Assembly (NCBI RefSeq): GCF_028550395.1
Contig: NZ_JAQQKW010000011.1
Coordinates: forward strand, 84,503 to 148,502
DNA: 64,000 nucleotides
Direction of reading: 5' to 3'
DNA from: Asticcacaulis currens
GTDB lineage: Bacteria; Pseudomonadota; Alphaproteobacteria; Caulobacterales; Caulobacteraceae
Part shown: in pieces, positions 42,658-52,642 of the stretch
Numbering within the stretch: position 1 is the first letter of the stretch
How the letters are laid out: every line of letters starts with the position of its first letter
Notes under the pieces: model-generated
The model's database searches: none
What the model was told of the DNA's origin: nothing
The model's input: only the letters and a program-made list of their open reading frames with translations
Program-made: the position numbers and the translations under genes

Positions 42658-44751
42658 TTAGTGATGCCCCGGCGCATAGGGAAAGCTCAGGGATTTATAA
42701 TAGTCGAGTGACTTTGCGGGTGCCGCCACCCCGGCGGGCAGGGGGCGGCCCGACTTCGACTGGAAATAGGCGATAGAGGCGTCGCGCCACCATTTGGCTT
42801 CGCGCGCCTGTATGCGCAGGGTGCTGGCGATGGCCTCGAAGCGCTCGGCATCGACATAGGGCTTCATCGCCGCCCACGTCTGTTGCATCGCGGCGGCGTC
42901 TTTCGCTCCCTTGTCATAGGTGAGGACCAGTTCATCCCACAGCGGGCGTCCGGAGCGCGTCCGGTAGTCCCACGACAGGTGGTGGAACCACAGGAGATAG
43001 CGCTCATCCATCGTTTTGGGATCGGCCCAGGCCTTCTGGGCCTGTGGGTCGTACTGGCTCAGGGCATCAGAGCCGGTTTTGGTGCGGTCAAAGCCGATGC
43101 CGTTGGCGTCCGCCTTGTGGTAATAGACCGGGTTCCAGTCGGGCCGGCCCAGATTATCGACCCACGGGCCGGGGCCGTAGTGGTGGCCCGTGTCCATCAG
43201 GTGATGCAGCCCCAGCGGCGTCATATAGTCCGCCACCGTCTCGCGCGAGCGCATCATCAGGGCGACGACGGGCGTCACAAAGCGCGGGTCGGGGGTGAAG
43301 GTCATCTTCGCCCATTCGGTCGCGATGTCGCGCGCCGAGCCTTGCGGGTTCCACGCCAGCCGCCCGAAGGCGTACCAGTTGGCCTGATCGAAGTGCGAAC
43401 CGGACCAGTTGCGATCCGTGCCAATATTGGCCACGCCCGCCATACCGCTGAGGGCGTGATGTTCGCCTTCCACGACGCGGGCGACGCTCCAGCCCTTCTG
43501 GCCGTTCTGAAAAGTGTCGGCGCGCAGCGTTTCCTCGTAATACTGACCCAGATAGGCGAGATGGGTGGCAAAGCCCAGATACTCCTTGGTGATCTGGAAC
43601 TCGACCATCAGCGGCGTTTTGGGCATGGCCCCGAACAGCGGATGGAAGGGCTCCCGCGGCTGAAAGTCGATGGCACCGTTCTTCACCTGCACCAGCACAG
43701 TGGGGGCGAATTTTCCATCATGCGGTTTGAACTCGCTATAGGCCTGCTTGTGGCGGTCGTCGGCGACCTCGGCCTTATAGACAAAGGCCCGCCACATCAC
43801 GACACCGCGGTCCCCCAGCGCTTCGGCCAGCATATTGGCCCCGTCCTCGTGCGTGCGGCCGTAGTCCTGCGGGCCGGGCTGGCCTTCGGAATTGGCCTTG
43901 ACGAGGAAGCCACCGAAGTCGGGGATTTTGGCGTAGATTTCATCCGCCTTGGCCTTCCACCAGGCGCGCACGGCGGGGTCGAGCGGATCGGCGGTCTTTA
44001 GACCCCCCAGTTCGATGGGGGCCGAAAAGCGCGCCGACAGATAGACGCGGATGCCGTAGGGGCGGAAGGTGTCGGCCAGCACCGCCGCCTTGTCGAGATA
44101 GGGCGCGGTCAGCGACGCCGCTTTGGCATTGACGTTATTCAGCACCGTGCCGTTGATGCCGATGGAGGCATTGGCGCGGGCATAGTCGGTGTAGCGCGGG
44201 TCCTTCAGGTCCGGCAGCCGCCACCAGTCCCATAGAGACGCGCCGGCATAGCCGCGCTCGACCGTACCGTCGAGATTGTCCCAGTGGTTGAGCAGGCGGA
44301 GTTTGACCTTGGGCACGTCGGTGGTGTCGGCGGTGGCCCCGGTCTGGACGTGCCGCAGATAAGCGAAAGCCCCGTACAGCAGGCCAATATCGCTGTTGGC
44401 GCGGATGCGCACGATCGGCTGGCCGTTCTGACGGCCGTTACGGATCGCATAGCCTTCGCGGCCCAGCGCCGCATCGGGCGTCGCATTCCGCGTCAGAACG
44501 ACCGAGGGAGCGCTAACATTTCGGGCCACGGAAACCGTGTGCCCGGACAGGCCGGACAGGCCCCGTTGCAGCTCGGCCACCGCCGCGCTGACCGTGGGCG
44601 AGGGGGTGCCTTGAGCAACAATAGCACGGGGGAGGGTGTGGGCGCTGGCCACCGGCTTGTAGCGCAGCCACAGATCGTAACCGTCCTCGGCAAAGGCCGG
44701 GGCCGCCAGCAGACAGACAAGCGCGCACAGCGCGTGGATAAGCCTACGCAT
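42658..44751 (-). CDS. aguA: GH67 alpha-glucuronidase
   Basis: 697 residues with a signal peptide ending near AFAEDG. GH67 enzymes remove 4-O-methyl-glucuronic acid from the ends of glucuronoxylan oligosaccharides. Seen are LRLLNHWDNLDGTVERGYAG, ASLWDWWRLP, GINGTVLNNVNAKAASLT, GGFLVKANSEGQPGPQDYGR (active-site region) and HEDGANMLAEALGDRGGVV-type motifs, then FEITKEYLG-like VEFQITKEYLGFATHLAYLG. It is downstream of manD in the same direction, with a family C repeat between. The 170 bp before it on the other side (42488-42657) shows nothing clear. Confidence 0.94.
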   Translation of the reverse strand: MRRLIHALCALVCLLAAPAFAEDGYDLWLRYKPVASAHTLPRAIVAQGTPSPTVSAAVAELQRGLSGLSGHTVSVARNVSAPSVVLTRNATPDAALGREGYAIRNGRQNGQPIVRIRANSDIGLLYGAFAYLRHVQTGATADTTDVPKVKLRLLNHWDNLDGTVERGYAGASLWDWWRLPDLKDPRYTDYARANASIGINGTVLNNVNAKAASLTAPYLDKAAVLADTFRPYGIRVYLSARFSAPIELGGLKTADPLDPAVRAWWKAKADEIYAKIPDFGGFLVKANSEGQPGPQDYGRTHEDGANMLAEALGDRGVVMWRAFVYKAEVADDRHKQAYSEFKPHDGKFAPTVLVQVKNGAIDFQPREPFHPLFGAMPKTPLMVEFQITKEYLGFATHLAYLGQYYEETLRADTFQNGQKGWSVARVVEGEHHALSGMAGVANIGTDRNWSGSHFDQANWYAFGRLAWNPQGSARDIATEWAKMTFTPDPRFVTPVVALMMRSRETVADYMTPLGLHHLMDTGHHYGPGPWVDNLGRPDWNPVYYHKADANGIGFDRTKTGSDALSQYDPQAQKAWADPKTMDERYLLWFHHLSWDYRTRSGRPLWDELVLTYDKGAKDAAAMQQTWAAMKPYVDAERFEAIASTLRIQAREAKWWRDASIAYFQSKSGRPLPAGVAAPAKSLDYYKSLSFPYAPGHH

Positions 44752-44903
44752 CTTCCCTCCTGTGGTGCCCCGCTTTGCGGGTGCGGTTTTTAAGTTCCTC
44801 CCCTGAAACGCCAGTTCGGCGAAGCCAAATCAGGGGGGGATGCCGCCGGAATCGACGGAGGTGGGGTAAAGCCTTGTCAGATTATCTGCATGATATCTGA
44901 AAT

Positions 44904-44974
44904 GCCCCCACCACCACATCTCGCTCGCTTTGCGATCTCGTGCGGTCCCCCTCCCCAGCAAGCTGGGGAGGTAT
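44904..44974. repeat. Family C dispersed repeat, copy 2
   Basis: CCCCACCACCACATCTCG, a CGTGCGGTCCCCCTCCCC stretch and the hairpin CCCCAGCAAGCTGGGG ending in AGGTATGA. It lies in the 229-bp gap between manD (stop 44981) and aguA and may act as an intergenic hairpin. Another nearby motif, TTCGGCGAAGCC (44818), also occurs in family B. Confidence 0.78.
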
Positions 44975-44980
44975 GATCTT

Positions 44981-46189
44981 TTACCAGTTAAACAGCGTGC
45001 CGTCCTGCAGACGATTCACCGGCAGGTAGGCGCGCTTATAGGGATACTTCGCCGCCAGGTCTTCGTCGATATCGACGCCGAGGCCCGGCGTTTCGGAGAC
45101 CATCAGGTCGCCCTTGTCGAAATAATAGCCGTGCGGGAAGACCTCATCGGTTTCCGGCGTGTGGCGCATATATTCCTGAATGCCGAAGTTCGGGATCGAG
45201 ACGTCGAAGTGCAGGGCCGCCGCCATGCACACCGGCGACAGGTCGGTCGCGCCGTGGCAGCCGGTGCGGACGTTGTACAGCTCGGCAAACGAAGCGATCT
45301 TTTTCAGGTGCGAAATGCCGCCCGCGTGGACGACGGTGGCGCGGATATAGTCGATCAGCTGGTTCTGGATCAGGTCCTTGGCGTCCCAGATCGAGGAGAA
45401 GATTTCCCCGACGGCCAGAGGCGTCGTGGTGTGCTGACGGATCAGTTTGAAATTGTCCTGATTTTCCGCCACGACCGAATCCTCCATCCAGAAGGGACGA
45501 TAGGGTTCAAGGTCGCGCCCCAGACGCCCGGCTTCGATCGGCGTTAGGCGGTGGTGGACGTCGTGCAGCAGGTGGACCTCTTCGCCCAGGGCTTCACGCG
45601 CGGCGGCAAACAGCTTGGGCACCACGCGCATATAGGCCTCGGTGGACCAGACGTTTTCGGTCGGCAGGTCGGCATCGGCGGGCTCATAGAACATCTTGTC
45701 CTTCGACACGCCGTAGGTGGAGGCCAGCCCCGGCACGCCGCATTGCAGGCGGATGGCCTTATAGCCCATGGCCTTGTATTCCTGCGCCACCTCGATGGTG
45801 TTCTCGATAGTGGTGCCGTTGGCGTGGCCATAGACCATGACGCCGGTGCGCGACCGGCCGCCCAGAAGCTGATAGACGGGCAGGCCGGCGATCTTGCCCT
45901 TGATGTCCCACAGGGCCATATCGACGGCGGAAATGGCCGACATGGTCACCGGACCGCGACGCCAGTAGGCCCCGCGATAGAGATATTGCCAGATGTCCTC
46001 GATCTGCTGCGGGTCGCGCCCGATCAGGCAGGGAATCACATGGTCTTCGAGATAGGAGACGACCGACAGCTCACGCCCGTTCAGCGTGGCGTCACCAATG
46101 CCATAGACGCCTTCGTCCGTCAGGATCTTGAGGGTGACGAAATTCCGGCCGGGGCAGGTGACAATGACTTTTGCCGATACGATCTTCAT
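44981..46189 (-). CDS. manD: D-mannonate dehydratase ManD (enolase superfamily)
   Basis: A 402-residue enzyme making 2-keto-3-deoxy-gluconate from D-mannonate in glucuronate breakdown. It matches the ManD group of sphingomonads and caulobacters: [48 protein letters not shown], catalytic Arg and Tyr in [10 protein letters not shown] and STYGVS, metal ligands in [14 protein letters not shown] and AVGEIF, and [13 protein letters not shown]. It precedes aguA, giving a glucuronate path. The promoter has a GntR-type site (46206) and faces a divergent FadR-type gene. Confidence 0.95.
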   Translation of the reverse strand: MKIVSAKVIVTCPGRNFVTLKILTDEGVYGIGDATLNGRELSVVSYLEDHVIPCLIGRDPQQIEDIWQYLYRGAYWRRGPVTMSAISAVDMALWDIKGKIAGLPVYQLLGGRSRTGVMVYGHANGTTIENTIEVAQEYKAMGYKAIRLQCGVPGLASTYGVSKDKMFYEPADADLPTENVWSTEAYMRVVPKLFAAAREALGEEVHLLHDVHHRLTPIEAGRLGRDLEPYRPFWMEDSVVAENQDNFKLIRQHTTTPLAVGEIFSSIWDAKDLIQNQLIDYIRATVVHAGGISHLKKIASFAELYNVRTGCHGATDLSPVCMAAALHFDVSIPNFGIQEYMRHTPETDEVFPHGYYFDKGDLMVSETPGLGVDIDEDLAAKYPYKRAYLPVNRLQDGTLFNW

Positions 46190-46205
46190 GAGACGGACGC
46201 CTTAA

Positions 46206-46217
46206 ATTGGTATGACC
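46206..46217. promoter_or_regulatory. Candidate FadR/UxuR-type operator before manD
   Basis: ATTGGTATGACC followed by TAT fits the TTGGTNNNACC pattern of FadR-subfamily GntR operators such as those of ExuR and UxuR. It is 17 bp before the manD start, suggesting repression by the product of the divergent gene at 46481. Confidence 0.55.
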
Positions 46218-46480
46218 TATTCAGTCCTTATTGCCGCTTTGCACGCCCGATGGCAAGCACAAACTGCGTGGGATCAAGCAGGTTTTCGATCTGAAGACAG
46301 GCTTAAACACCCGAAACTTCGTTACAAAAGCCATTAAAATTGTGATGTGCAGAGCTTTGCCCCACTTGGTTAAACTCGACTGTCTTATTGGTCAGGCCAA
46401 AAAGCGGCGCGACCTCCTGTCTTTTCCGTTTCAAAACGGCGGCTGATGGGGCATAGTCGGGCGAATCTGATAACGGTCCC

Positions 46481-47227
46481 ATGTCTGATACTCGCAAACG
46501 CTATAAACGCATCGCCGACTCCATCGCCGAAGAAATCCGCTCCGGCGTCTATACGGCGGGCGACCGCCTGCCGACCGAGCGCGAGTTGGCGGTGCAGTTC
46601 AAGGTGAGCCGCCCGACCCTGCGTGAGGCCATGATCGCGCTGGAAATCCTGGGCTATATTGAAGCGCGCCAAGGCCATGGCATCGTGGTCAAGGCCGTGT
46701 CGCCCGATCCCCTGCCCATGTCCGATTCCGAGATCGGCGCTTTTGAGCTGATCGAGGCGCGCCGCCTGTTCGAAAGCGAGGTGGCGGCGCTGGCGGCCAC
46801 CCTGATCAGCGATGAACAACTGGATGAGCTGAAAAAGCTGGCCCGGCGCATGGAAGACCCGTCTCCGGCCATTTCCGAACGCGCCGACCGCGAATTTCAT
46901 ATGCTGATCGCTCAGGTTACGGGCAACGGCGCCATTGTGTCCTCGGTCGAAAACCTGTGGGACTGGCGCTACCGTTCGCCACTGGCGCGCAATATTCTGG
47001 CGCGGACGGCCAATCTGGGCATGAAGGCGCGCGTCGCCGAACACAGCCAGATTATCGAGGCGCTGGAACAACGCTCCCCCGAGGCCGCACGTCAGGCCAT
47101 GCGTGAGCATATGGACCGCGTGATCGAACACCTGCTGGCGACCACCGAACTGGTCGAGGTGGAAAAGGCCCGTGCCGCCGGTGAGGCGCGGCGCAAGGCG
47201 CTGGCCAAGCGGTTTCTCAAAGCCTGA
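46481..47227 (+). CDS. GntR-family (FadR subfamily) regulator, ExuR/UxuR-like
   Basis: 248 residues. The N-terminal winged helix is RIADSIAEEIRSGVYTAGDR, LPTERELAVQFKVSRPTLRE and ALEILGYIEARQGHGIVVK. The all-helical FCD domain follows, with metal-binding His in ADREFHMLIAQVTGN and AEHSQIIEALEQRSPEAARQ, then MREHMDRV. It is divergent from manD and next to a hexuronate locus, so it likely responds to glucuronate or mannonate. A strong terminator follows. Confidence 0.93.
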   Translation: MSDTRKRYKRIADSIAEEIRSGVYTAGDRLPTERELAVQFKVSRPTLREAMIALEILGYIEARQGHGIVVKAVSPDPLPMSDSEIGAFELIEARRLFESEVAALAATLISDEQLDELKKLARRMEDPSPAISERADREFHMLIAQVTGNGAIVSSVENLWDWRYRSPLARNILARTANLGMKARVAEHSQIIEALEQRSPEAARQAMREHMDRVIEHLLATTELVEVEKARAAGEARRKALAKRFLKA

Positions 47228-47239
47228 AAACCGTAAGAT

Positions 47240-47279
47240 CTGAAAAAAGCCTGCCCCTCGCGGAGCAGGCTTTTTTCAG
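47240..47279. terminator. Rho-independent terminator after the GntR gene
   Basis: CTGAAAAAAGCCTGC pairs with GCAGGCTTTTTTCAG (15-bp perfect stem) with flanking A and T runs, so it works for both strands and also ends the minus-strand GlsB gene. Confidence 0.92.
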
Positions 47280-47297
47280 GTCAACGCGTTGAGCGCC

Positions 47298-47558
47298 TTA
47301 CGCCCGGCGACCGCGCAACATGCGGCTGAGCCCAATCAGCAGACAGGCCCCGATGACACCGGCGATCAGATAACCGATCACCCCGCCGAACGAGATGCCG
47401 AGGATGGCCAGAAGCCCGTTCGCCACGGCGGCCCCGATAACACCCAGCAGGATGTTCATGAACAGACCCTGTTCGGACTTCATCAGTTGCTCGGCGATCC
47501 AGCCGGCAAAGGCACCGACGATCAGGGCTGTCAGCCAGCCAATGGAATTTTCGTTCAT
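47298..47558 (-). CDS. GlsB/YeaQ/YmgE family membrane protein
   Basis: An 86-residue transglycosylase-associated-type protein with three hydrophobic segments rich in Gly (WLTALIVGAFAGWIAEQLMK, LGVIGAAVANGLLAILGI, GVIGYLIAGVIGACLLIGLS), ending RMLRGRRA. A GAGGAG ribosome site is present. The family is tied to general stress and envelope properties, but the role is unknown. Confidence 0.92.
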   Translation of the reverse strand: MNENSIGWLTALIVGAFAGWIAEQLMKSEQGLFMNILLGVIGAAVANGLLAILGISFGGVIGYLIAGVIGACLLIGLSRMLRGRRA

Positions 47559-47682
47559 AATCAGGCTCCTCGGTCTTTGGGGACAGGACGCCCCCTGTAC
47601 TGAGCCCTACCCTCTCATTCGTCCGATAAGGCGGAAATGCCGCCGTGACGCCGGGGCATAAAAACCGTGCAAACACAAAAAA

Positions 47683-47709
47683 CCGCCGCCTGCGGGGGGC
47701 AGGCGGCGG
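47683..47709 (-). terminator. Terminator of the large TonB receptor gene
   Basis: CCGCCGCCTGC pairs with GCAGGCGGCGG (11-bp stem, 5-nt loop). On the minus strand TTTTTTGTGTTTG follows, 27 bp after the stop. Confidence 0.88.
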
Positions 47710-47735
47710 GTGACAGGTCAGGGAGGAAACGGACT

Positions 47736-50700
47736 TTAATTCTTGTATGTGAAGCCAAAGAAGACGCGACGGCCGGAATAGCCGGTACTGATCAGTCGGA
47801 TATCACCTGCCCAGGTGGACTCGTCCTCTTCGGTCAGGTTTTTCCCTTCGATAAAGAGGCTGAGACCCTTGGGGCCCGGCTTCCAGGTGACCTTGCCATC
47901 CAGATAACCTGTCGGGTCTTTGAACACCGGATTGAGCGAGGTGTCGGCCGCCGTCACCAGATATTTTGAGCGGTAATTATAGGCCAGACGCGCATTGATC
48001 GGGCCCTTATCGTACCACAGGGTGACGTTGTAGCTGTCTGAAGACAGGCCGGGATATGGCAGTTCGGAGCCGTCGAGCTGGCTGTAAACGCCTACATCCT
48101 TGGCCTCCTGATAGGTATAGTTGGCGTCGGCACCAAAGCCCGACAGCCAGCCCGGCAGGAAGGTGAAGGCGGTCTTGGCGGTCAGTTCAAGACCCGAAAT
48201 CTTGGCACCCTGACCGTTGATATAGCTGTTGTAGTAATAAAGCGTGCCGTCGCCGAACACATCCTGTTGCCCCAGATTGGTGCGCGAGGCGATGTAGAAG
48301 GATTTGATGTTCTTGTAGAAGAAGCCTGCCGAAAGCTGCGTGTCGCGGTTCGGATACCATTCCACCGAAATATCGGACTGATCGGCGCGATAAGGCTTCA
48401 GACCCGGATTACCGGCATTGCAGCTATCGGGGCCGTCTTCCGACGTCCCATCATTGGTGTAGTTGATGGTGCAGTCGATGCTGGGCTGAAGATAATTGAC
48501 AAGCGGACGCGCCATCAGCTTGGCAAAGCCGGCGCGGATGTTCAGTTGCGACGGGATAATCCAAGTGTTGATGTTATAGCTCGGCAACCACACCGTATAG
48601 TCCTTGGTCATCGTCGTCTGGGTGTTGGACACGATGGCCGTGGTCGCGACGCCATTGACCAGACGCGTTTCACGACGCGTGTTCTGACCGCTGGCCGTCG
48701 TTTCGGTATGAACGCGACGCACCCCGAAATTACCTTCGAACTCCAGACCGAAGGCTGGGAAGCCGTAGTCGAAGCGGGCATACTGCGCGTCCGTGACTTC
48801 CTTCACATTGTAGGGAATCTGGCTGTAGGTTTTTCCGTCGCTGCCGACGGTGGTGTAGAGATTGTCCAGATTGAAGTGCGATGTATCGAGATACTGCGCG
48901 ACCTGATTAAAGGTCGGGTAGAGCCAGCTAGACGGCAGGTTGCTGGTACCGCCGTAATAGAAGTTTGACGGCAGGGGCGTCATCGCATTGGCAAAGACCT
49001 GATTGGAGAAGGCCCGTGACCAGGTCTCCGTCGTATTCCAGTAGCTGGTCTGGTACGGGTTGCCGTAGGCCGGCGCGGTCTGATCCGCAGTGGCGCTATT
49101 GCTGACCGTCGCCGTCGAATTGACCGAGTTGGCATAGATGACCGTATTGTCCAGCTCGCTGGCCAGATCGGACCCGGCATTGACGATGAACCCGCCATAG
49201 CCATAGCCGGATGTCACGGTATCGGTGTAACGTCCACCGAACTTCACGCCCTTGAGGAAGGGCAGGTCGGTATCATAGGTAAAGTCGAGCTTGTACTGAT
49301 CTTCTGAATTGGCCGACTGCGACGGACGATACTGGATTTGGTACTGGCTCACCGCTGACGCATCGGCGGGGCTATAGCCCTGAGCGAAGGTAAAGATCGG
49401 GGCGGAGGTGTTGGGGTCGATCGTGACCTTCAGACCGGGCGTATTGTAGCTGACGCTGACATTGTTGGTCTGGCTCAGCGTTTCCGTCTCGGCGTTCGAT
49501 CCGGCAAATTCGACGCGCCAGCGCTCACCGCGATAGTTCAGCCCATATTGCAGGTATTTTGAGGTCGAGGTGTAGCTGAAGTCGCGTGACGAGACGCTGA
49601 ACGCGTTGTTGCCGCCACGGTTGGCGGTGGTGACGCAGTCCCCGATGACGAATTCCGTGACATTGTGGTTGGCATCGACCTTGATGCCCGGCGTTTTGGC
49701 GGCGGTGGCCGCCGTCACGCGGGCACAGTTGGCCCCGTTGGCCGAATAGTTCAGCGCGTCGAGCGAAGTAAAGCCCGTGCCGTAATTGATGTCGTTCAGG
49801 GTTTGCGAGCGGCGATTATGCTGATAGCCCGCCCACACATCCATGCGGTCGCTGATCTTGTACTGAACCTGAAACTCTGCCGAGACGCGCTCATCGTCGC
49901 GGGTCCATACGCGGTAGCGGGGCACGCGCGGGCTATAGTCGTACCATTGGGTTTCGCAGGCCGTGCGCGCCTGAGCCGTCGTCAGCTTGCTGGCGTCCGG
50001 CGTGGTCAGGGTGGCACAGGCGGCCTTGGTCGTGACGGCGGCTATGGCATCGCTGACGGACTGACCGTAGCCCTGATTATAATAGCTGGCGGTCTTTTCG
50101 GCGGAATTGTCAAAGTCCGCCAGTCGGGCCCACGAATTGCCGTCGTAATAGTCGCCGCGGGTATTGACGCGGTCATAGGTGACATTGGCCATCACCCCCA
50201 GACGGTCATCGAGGAACTTCGTCGCTCCGAACAGGTTGGCACGCGGCGTCCAGCCATCAACCGTATCCAGATTCTGATAGGAGGCGGTCACGGAGAAGGT
50301 CGGTTTGCGGAAATCGAGCGGACGGTTGGTGGTTACGGCGACGGTGCCGCCGATGCCGCCTTCGGTCATGTCAGCGGTAAAGCCCTTGAACACATCAATC
50401 GACTTGACGATTTCGGACGGCAGTTCGCGGAAGTCGTTAGAACGGCCACCCCCACCATAGACGTTGAGATTGCCGGCGGTGGACATGACGCTCATGCCAT
50501 TGATTTCCACGCGGTTGAGATCAGGCTCAACCCCGCGGATGGACACCTGATTGCCTTCGCCCATGTCGCGCGACAACTGCACGCCGGTCACGCGGCCCAG
50601 CGCTTCGCCGACATTCTTGTCCGGGAACTGACCGATATCTTCGGCGACGATGGAGTCCGATACGGTGGCGGCGCGCTTCTTGCGCGTGATGGCCGAGGCC

Positions 50701-50876
50701 AGCGAGGCGCGTGTGCCGGTGACCACAACGGTTTCAATCTCTTCCTGTGCCGGGGCAGCGGGGGCGGCCTCCTGCGCAAGGGCGACACCGGACAGGCCCA
50801 GCAGGGCGACTGCGGTCAGGGCGGAGGCGCTTTTCAGGCGCGAGGAAAGGAAGCGGGGGGAGGGGCGACGGATCAT
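47736..50876 (-). CDS. Large TonB-dependent receptor (Xanthomonas/Caulobacter type)
   Basis: 1046 residues from ATG 50876 (the frame runs to 51056 but codes for a non-conserved Arg/Pro-rich stretch). The signal peptide ends near VALAQE. The plug has EEIETVVVTGTRASLASAIT, IVAEDIGQFPDKNVGEALGR, VTGVQLSRDMGEGNQVSIRG, and FKGFTADMTEGGIGGTVAV, diagnostic of the carbohydrate receptors expanded in Caulobacter. The barrel ends SGRRVFFGFTYKN. Its place beside aguA, manD and a glucuronate-type regulator suggests glucuronyl-xylo-oligosaccharide uptake. Confidence 0.93.
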   Translation of the reverse strand: MIRRPSPRFLSSRLKSASALTAVALLGLSGVALAQEAAPAAPAQEEIETVVVTGTRASLASAITRKKRAATVSDSIVAEDIGQFPDKNVGEALGRVTGVQLSRDMGEGNQVSIRGVEPDLNRVEINGMSVMSTAGNLNVYGGGGRSNDFRELPSEIVKSIDVFKGFTADMTEGGIGGTVAVTTNRPLDFRKPTFSVTASYQNLDTVDGWTPRANLFGATKFLDDRLGVMANVTYDRVNTRGDYYDGNSWARLADFDNSAEKTASYYNQGYGQSVSDAIAAVTTKAACATLTTPDASKLTTAQARTACETQWYDYSPRVPRYRVWTRDDERVSAEFQVQYKISDRMDVWAGYQHNRRSQTLNDINYGTGFTSLDALNYSANGANCARVTAATAAKTPGIKVDANHNVTEFVIGDCVTTANRGGNNAFSVSSRDFSYTSTSKYLQYGLNYRGERWRVEFAGSNAETETLSQTNNVSVSYNTPGLKVTIDPNTSAPIFTFAQGYSPADASAVSQYQIQYRPSQSANSEDQYKLDFTYDTDLPFLKGVKFGGRYTDTVTSGYGYGGFIVNAGSDLASELDNTVIYANSVNSTATVSNSATADQTAPAYGNPYQTSYWNTTETWSRAFSNQVFANAMTPLPSNFYYGGTSNLPSSWLYPTFNQVAQYLDTSHFNLDNLYTTVGSDGKTYSQIPYNVKEVTDAQYARFDYGFPAFGLEFEGNFGVRRVHTETTASGQNTRRETRLVNGVATTAIVSNTQTTMTKDYTVWLPSYNINTWIIPSQLNIRAGFAKLMARPLVNYLQPSIDCTINYTNDGTSEDGPDSCNAGNPGLKPYRADQSDISVEWYPNRDTQLSAGFFYKNIKSFYIASRTNLGQQDVFGDGTLYYYNSYINGQGAKISGLELTAKTAFTFLPGWLSGFGADANYTYQEAKDVGVYSQLDGSELPYPGLSSDSYNVTLWYDKGPINARLAYNYRSKYLVTAADTSLNPVFKDPTGYLDGKVTWKPGPKGLSLFIEGKNLTEEDESTWAGDIRLISTGYSGRRVFFGFTYKN

Positions 50877-51622
50877 ACCTTTGGGGCTCCTGAGCAATCT
50901 GCGGGACGGTGGCCCGGCCTTCACGTCCGGGGAGGGGGACGACCGGGCACGACACCGGCGGACACATCGAAACGGGAGACAGGCCGGAGCGCCGCCGTCC
51001 GCAGGCCATCGGTGTGCAGGGACGCAGGACCGGAGCGGGGAAGGCGGTGGAGCCACACAAACGGCTCCTGAAGGGGGCGAGTCTCCCTCATCGTTTGCCC
51101 GTGGGGTGTCGCGGGCGTGCCCTTGGGTTGGTACCCTCGTGGCGCGATGATCAATTTATCAGCGCTGCGAACATTTACGATCAAAAACGATCAGTCAAGT
51201 CCTGCGCCTTAAATAGCGCGGCTATTTTTATGAAAATGTCAAATATCGACGTTTCACAGGCAAAAATGCCACACAATATGTCAAACGCTGACGAAATGGG
51301 GCGACAATGTGTCGTCAATGCGGGGTAAATAAACTGTAATTCACTCCGATAATCGTTTTTTAATACATATAAAAGTGGGACGGTTTTACCGGTAATCTGT
51401 ATATACTTGGTATGCAGAAGAAAGTGCTTGATTCCCTCAAAGTCACTGCCTCAAAATTGACGCCGTGCGCAATTTTCACATTTGAAATATTCAAATTATG
51501 TCAAAAACGATCACTATTTTGAGACGCCGCGCTCTCGCTGTGTCCGCCAGTTTAGTAAGCGTCATTCGTGGGCGCAGAAAAACACGCTTCACAGGCCGGA
51601 ACAGGCGCTTTAAGACCGCCTG
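50877..51622. other. 746-bp gap between TonB receptor and metN
   Basis: No gene is supported. The part from 51150 is AT-rich and holds likely promoters. Seen are a direct repeat TCAAAAACGATCA (51181 and 51501), TTGGTATG (51407) as in the manD operator, and two inverted repeats: AAAATTG with CAATTTT (51453-51476) and ATTTGAA with TTCAAAT (51480-51496). No SAM riboswitch could be recognised before metN. Confidence 0.5.
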
Positions 51623-52642
51623 ATGGTTTCAGATGTGCACAATCCGGCTTCGGTGATCGCGCTGCGTGGCGTGACCCGGCGCTTCGTGTCCAAAAGCGGC
51701 GTGCAGGCGGCGCTGGATGGCGTCGATCTCGATATCGCGCGCGGTGAGGTGTTTGGCATTATCGGCCCGTCGGGGTCCGGCAAATCGACCCTGATCCGCC
51801 TGCTCAACCGGTTGGAAACGCCCAGCGAAGGCCGGGTGGAGGTCAATGGCGTCGATCTCAGCGGTCTGGATGCGCGCGCCCTGTCGGCCCTGCGGCACAA
51901 GATGGGCATGATCTTTCAGTCCTTTGGCCTGTTGTCGAGCAAGACAGCGCTGCACAACGTCGCCTATGCGCTGGAGCTGGCCGGGACGGGCACGTCCGGC
52001 ACCCGCCGCCAGCGGGCGCTTGATCTGCTCGACCGCGTCGGTCTCAGCGCCCACGCGCAGAAATACCCGGCGCAGCTTTCGGGTGGCCAGAAGCAGCGCG
52101 TGGCCATTGCCCGTGCCCTGGCCAATGCGCCGGACATCCTGCTGTGTGACGAAGCGACCTCGGCGCTCGATCCGGAGGCGACGCAGGGCATACTGACGCT
52201 GCTGGCCGAACTGAACCGCGAACTGGGCCTGACCATCGTGCTGGTGACGCATGAGATGGAGGTGGTGCGTCAGGTGTGCGACCGCGTGGCCGTGCTCGAT
52301 CACGGGCGGCTGGCCGAGGTCGGCACAGTGGAACAGGTGCTGTTCGCCCCGGTGAGCGCCGCCGGTCGCGCCCTGTCGAAGCACATCCTGCCGCCGCCGC
52401 CCGACGGGGTGGGCGAAGGCGCGGTCACCCTGACCTATTTCGGCGAGGTAGTCTATTCCGACGCCCTGTCGGCGGCCGTGCAGGGGCTTCAGGCGCGCTT
52501 CAGCGTGCTGTCCGGGCAGGTGTCGCACCTCAAATCCGGCCCCTATGGCCATATGATCGTCGATATGGCCGGTCCTCACCGCGCCGAAGCGCTGGCGCGT
52601 CTGCGGGCGCGCGGCGTCAGCGTGACGGAGGCGGTCCAATGA
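51623..52642 (+). CDS. metN: Methionine ABC transporter ATPase MetN
   Basis: A 339-residue ATPase of D/L-methionine import. Walker A is GPSGSGKST (48-56), then [20 protein letters not shown], the signature LSGGQKQR, Walker [14 protein letters not shown] and the switch [17 protein letters not shown]-terminal NIL domain follows from about 250 ([20 protein letters not shown]), which binds methionine and inhibits transport in the family. Its stop overlaps the metI start (ATGA). Confidence 0.93.
   Translation: MVSDVHNPASVIALRGVTRRFVSKSGVQAALDGVDLDIARGEVFGIIGPSGSGKSTLIRLLNRLETPSEGRVEVNGVDLSGLDARALSALRHKMGMIFQSFGLLSSKTALHNVAYALELAGTGTSGTRRQRALDLLDRVGLSAHAQKYPAQLSGGQKQRVAIARALANAPDILLCDEATSALDPEATQGILTLLAELNRELGLTIVLVTHEMEVVRQVCDRVAVLDHGRLAEVGTVEQVLFAPVSAAGRALSKHILPPPPDGVGEGAVTLTYFGEVVYSDALSAAVQGLQARFSVLSGQVSHLKSGPYGHMIVDMAGPHRAEALARLRARGVSVTEAVQ

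Noticed and set aside
50877..51056. 60-residue N-terminal extension of the large TonB receptor
   Set aside because: Pro/Arg-rich with no export signal; the signal peptide starts at ATG 50876.
51150..51622. SAM riboswitch before metN
   Set aside because: No conserved SAM-I, SAM-II or SAM-V core could be recognised; only simple inverted repeats are present.
52276..52638. Upstream part of the metI reading frame
   Set aside because: It overlaps metN in another frame; the ATGA overlap at 52639 is the normal start.
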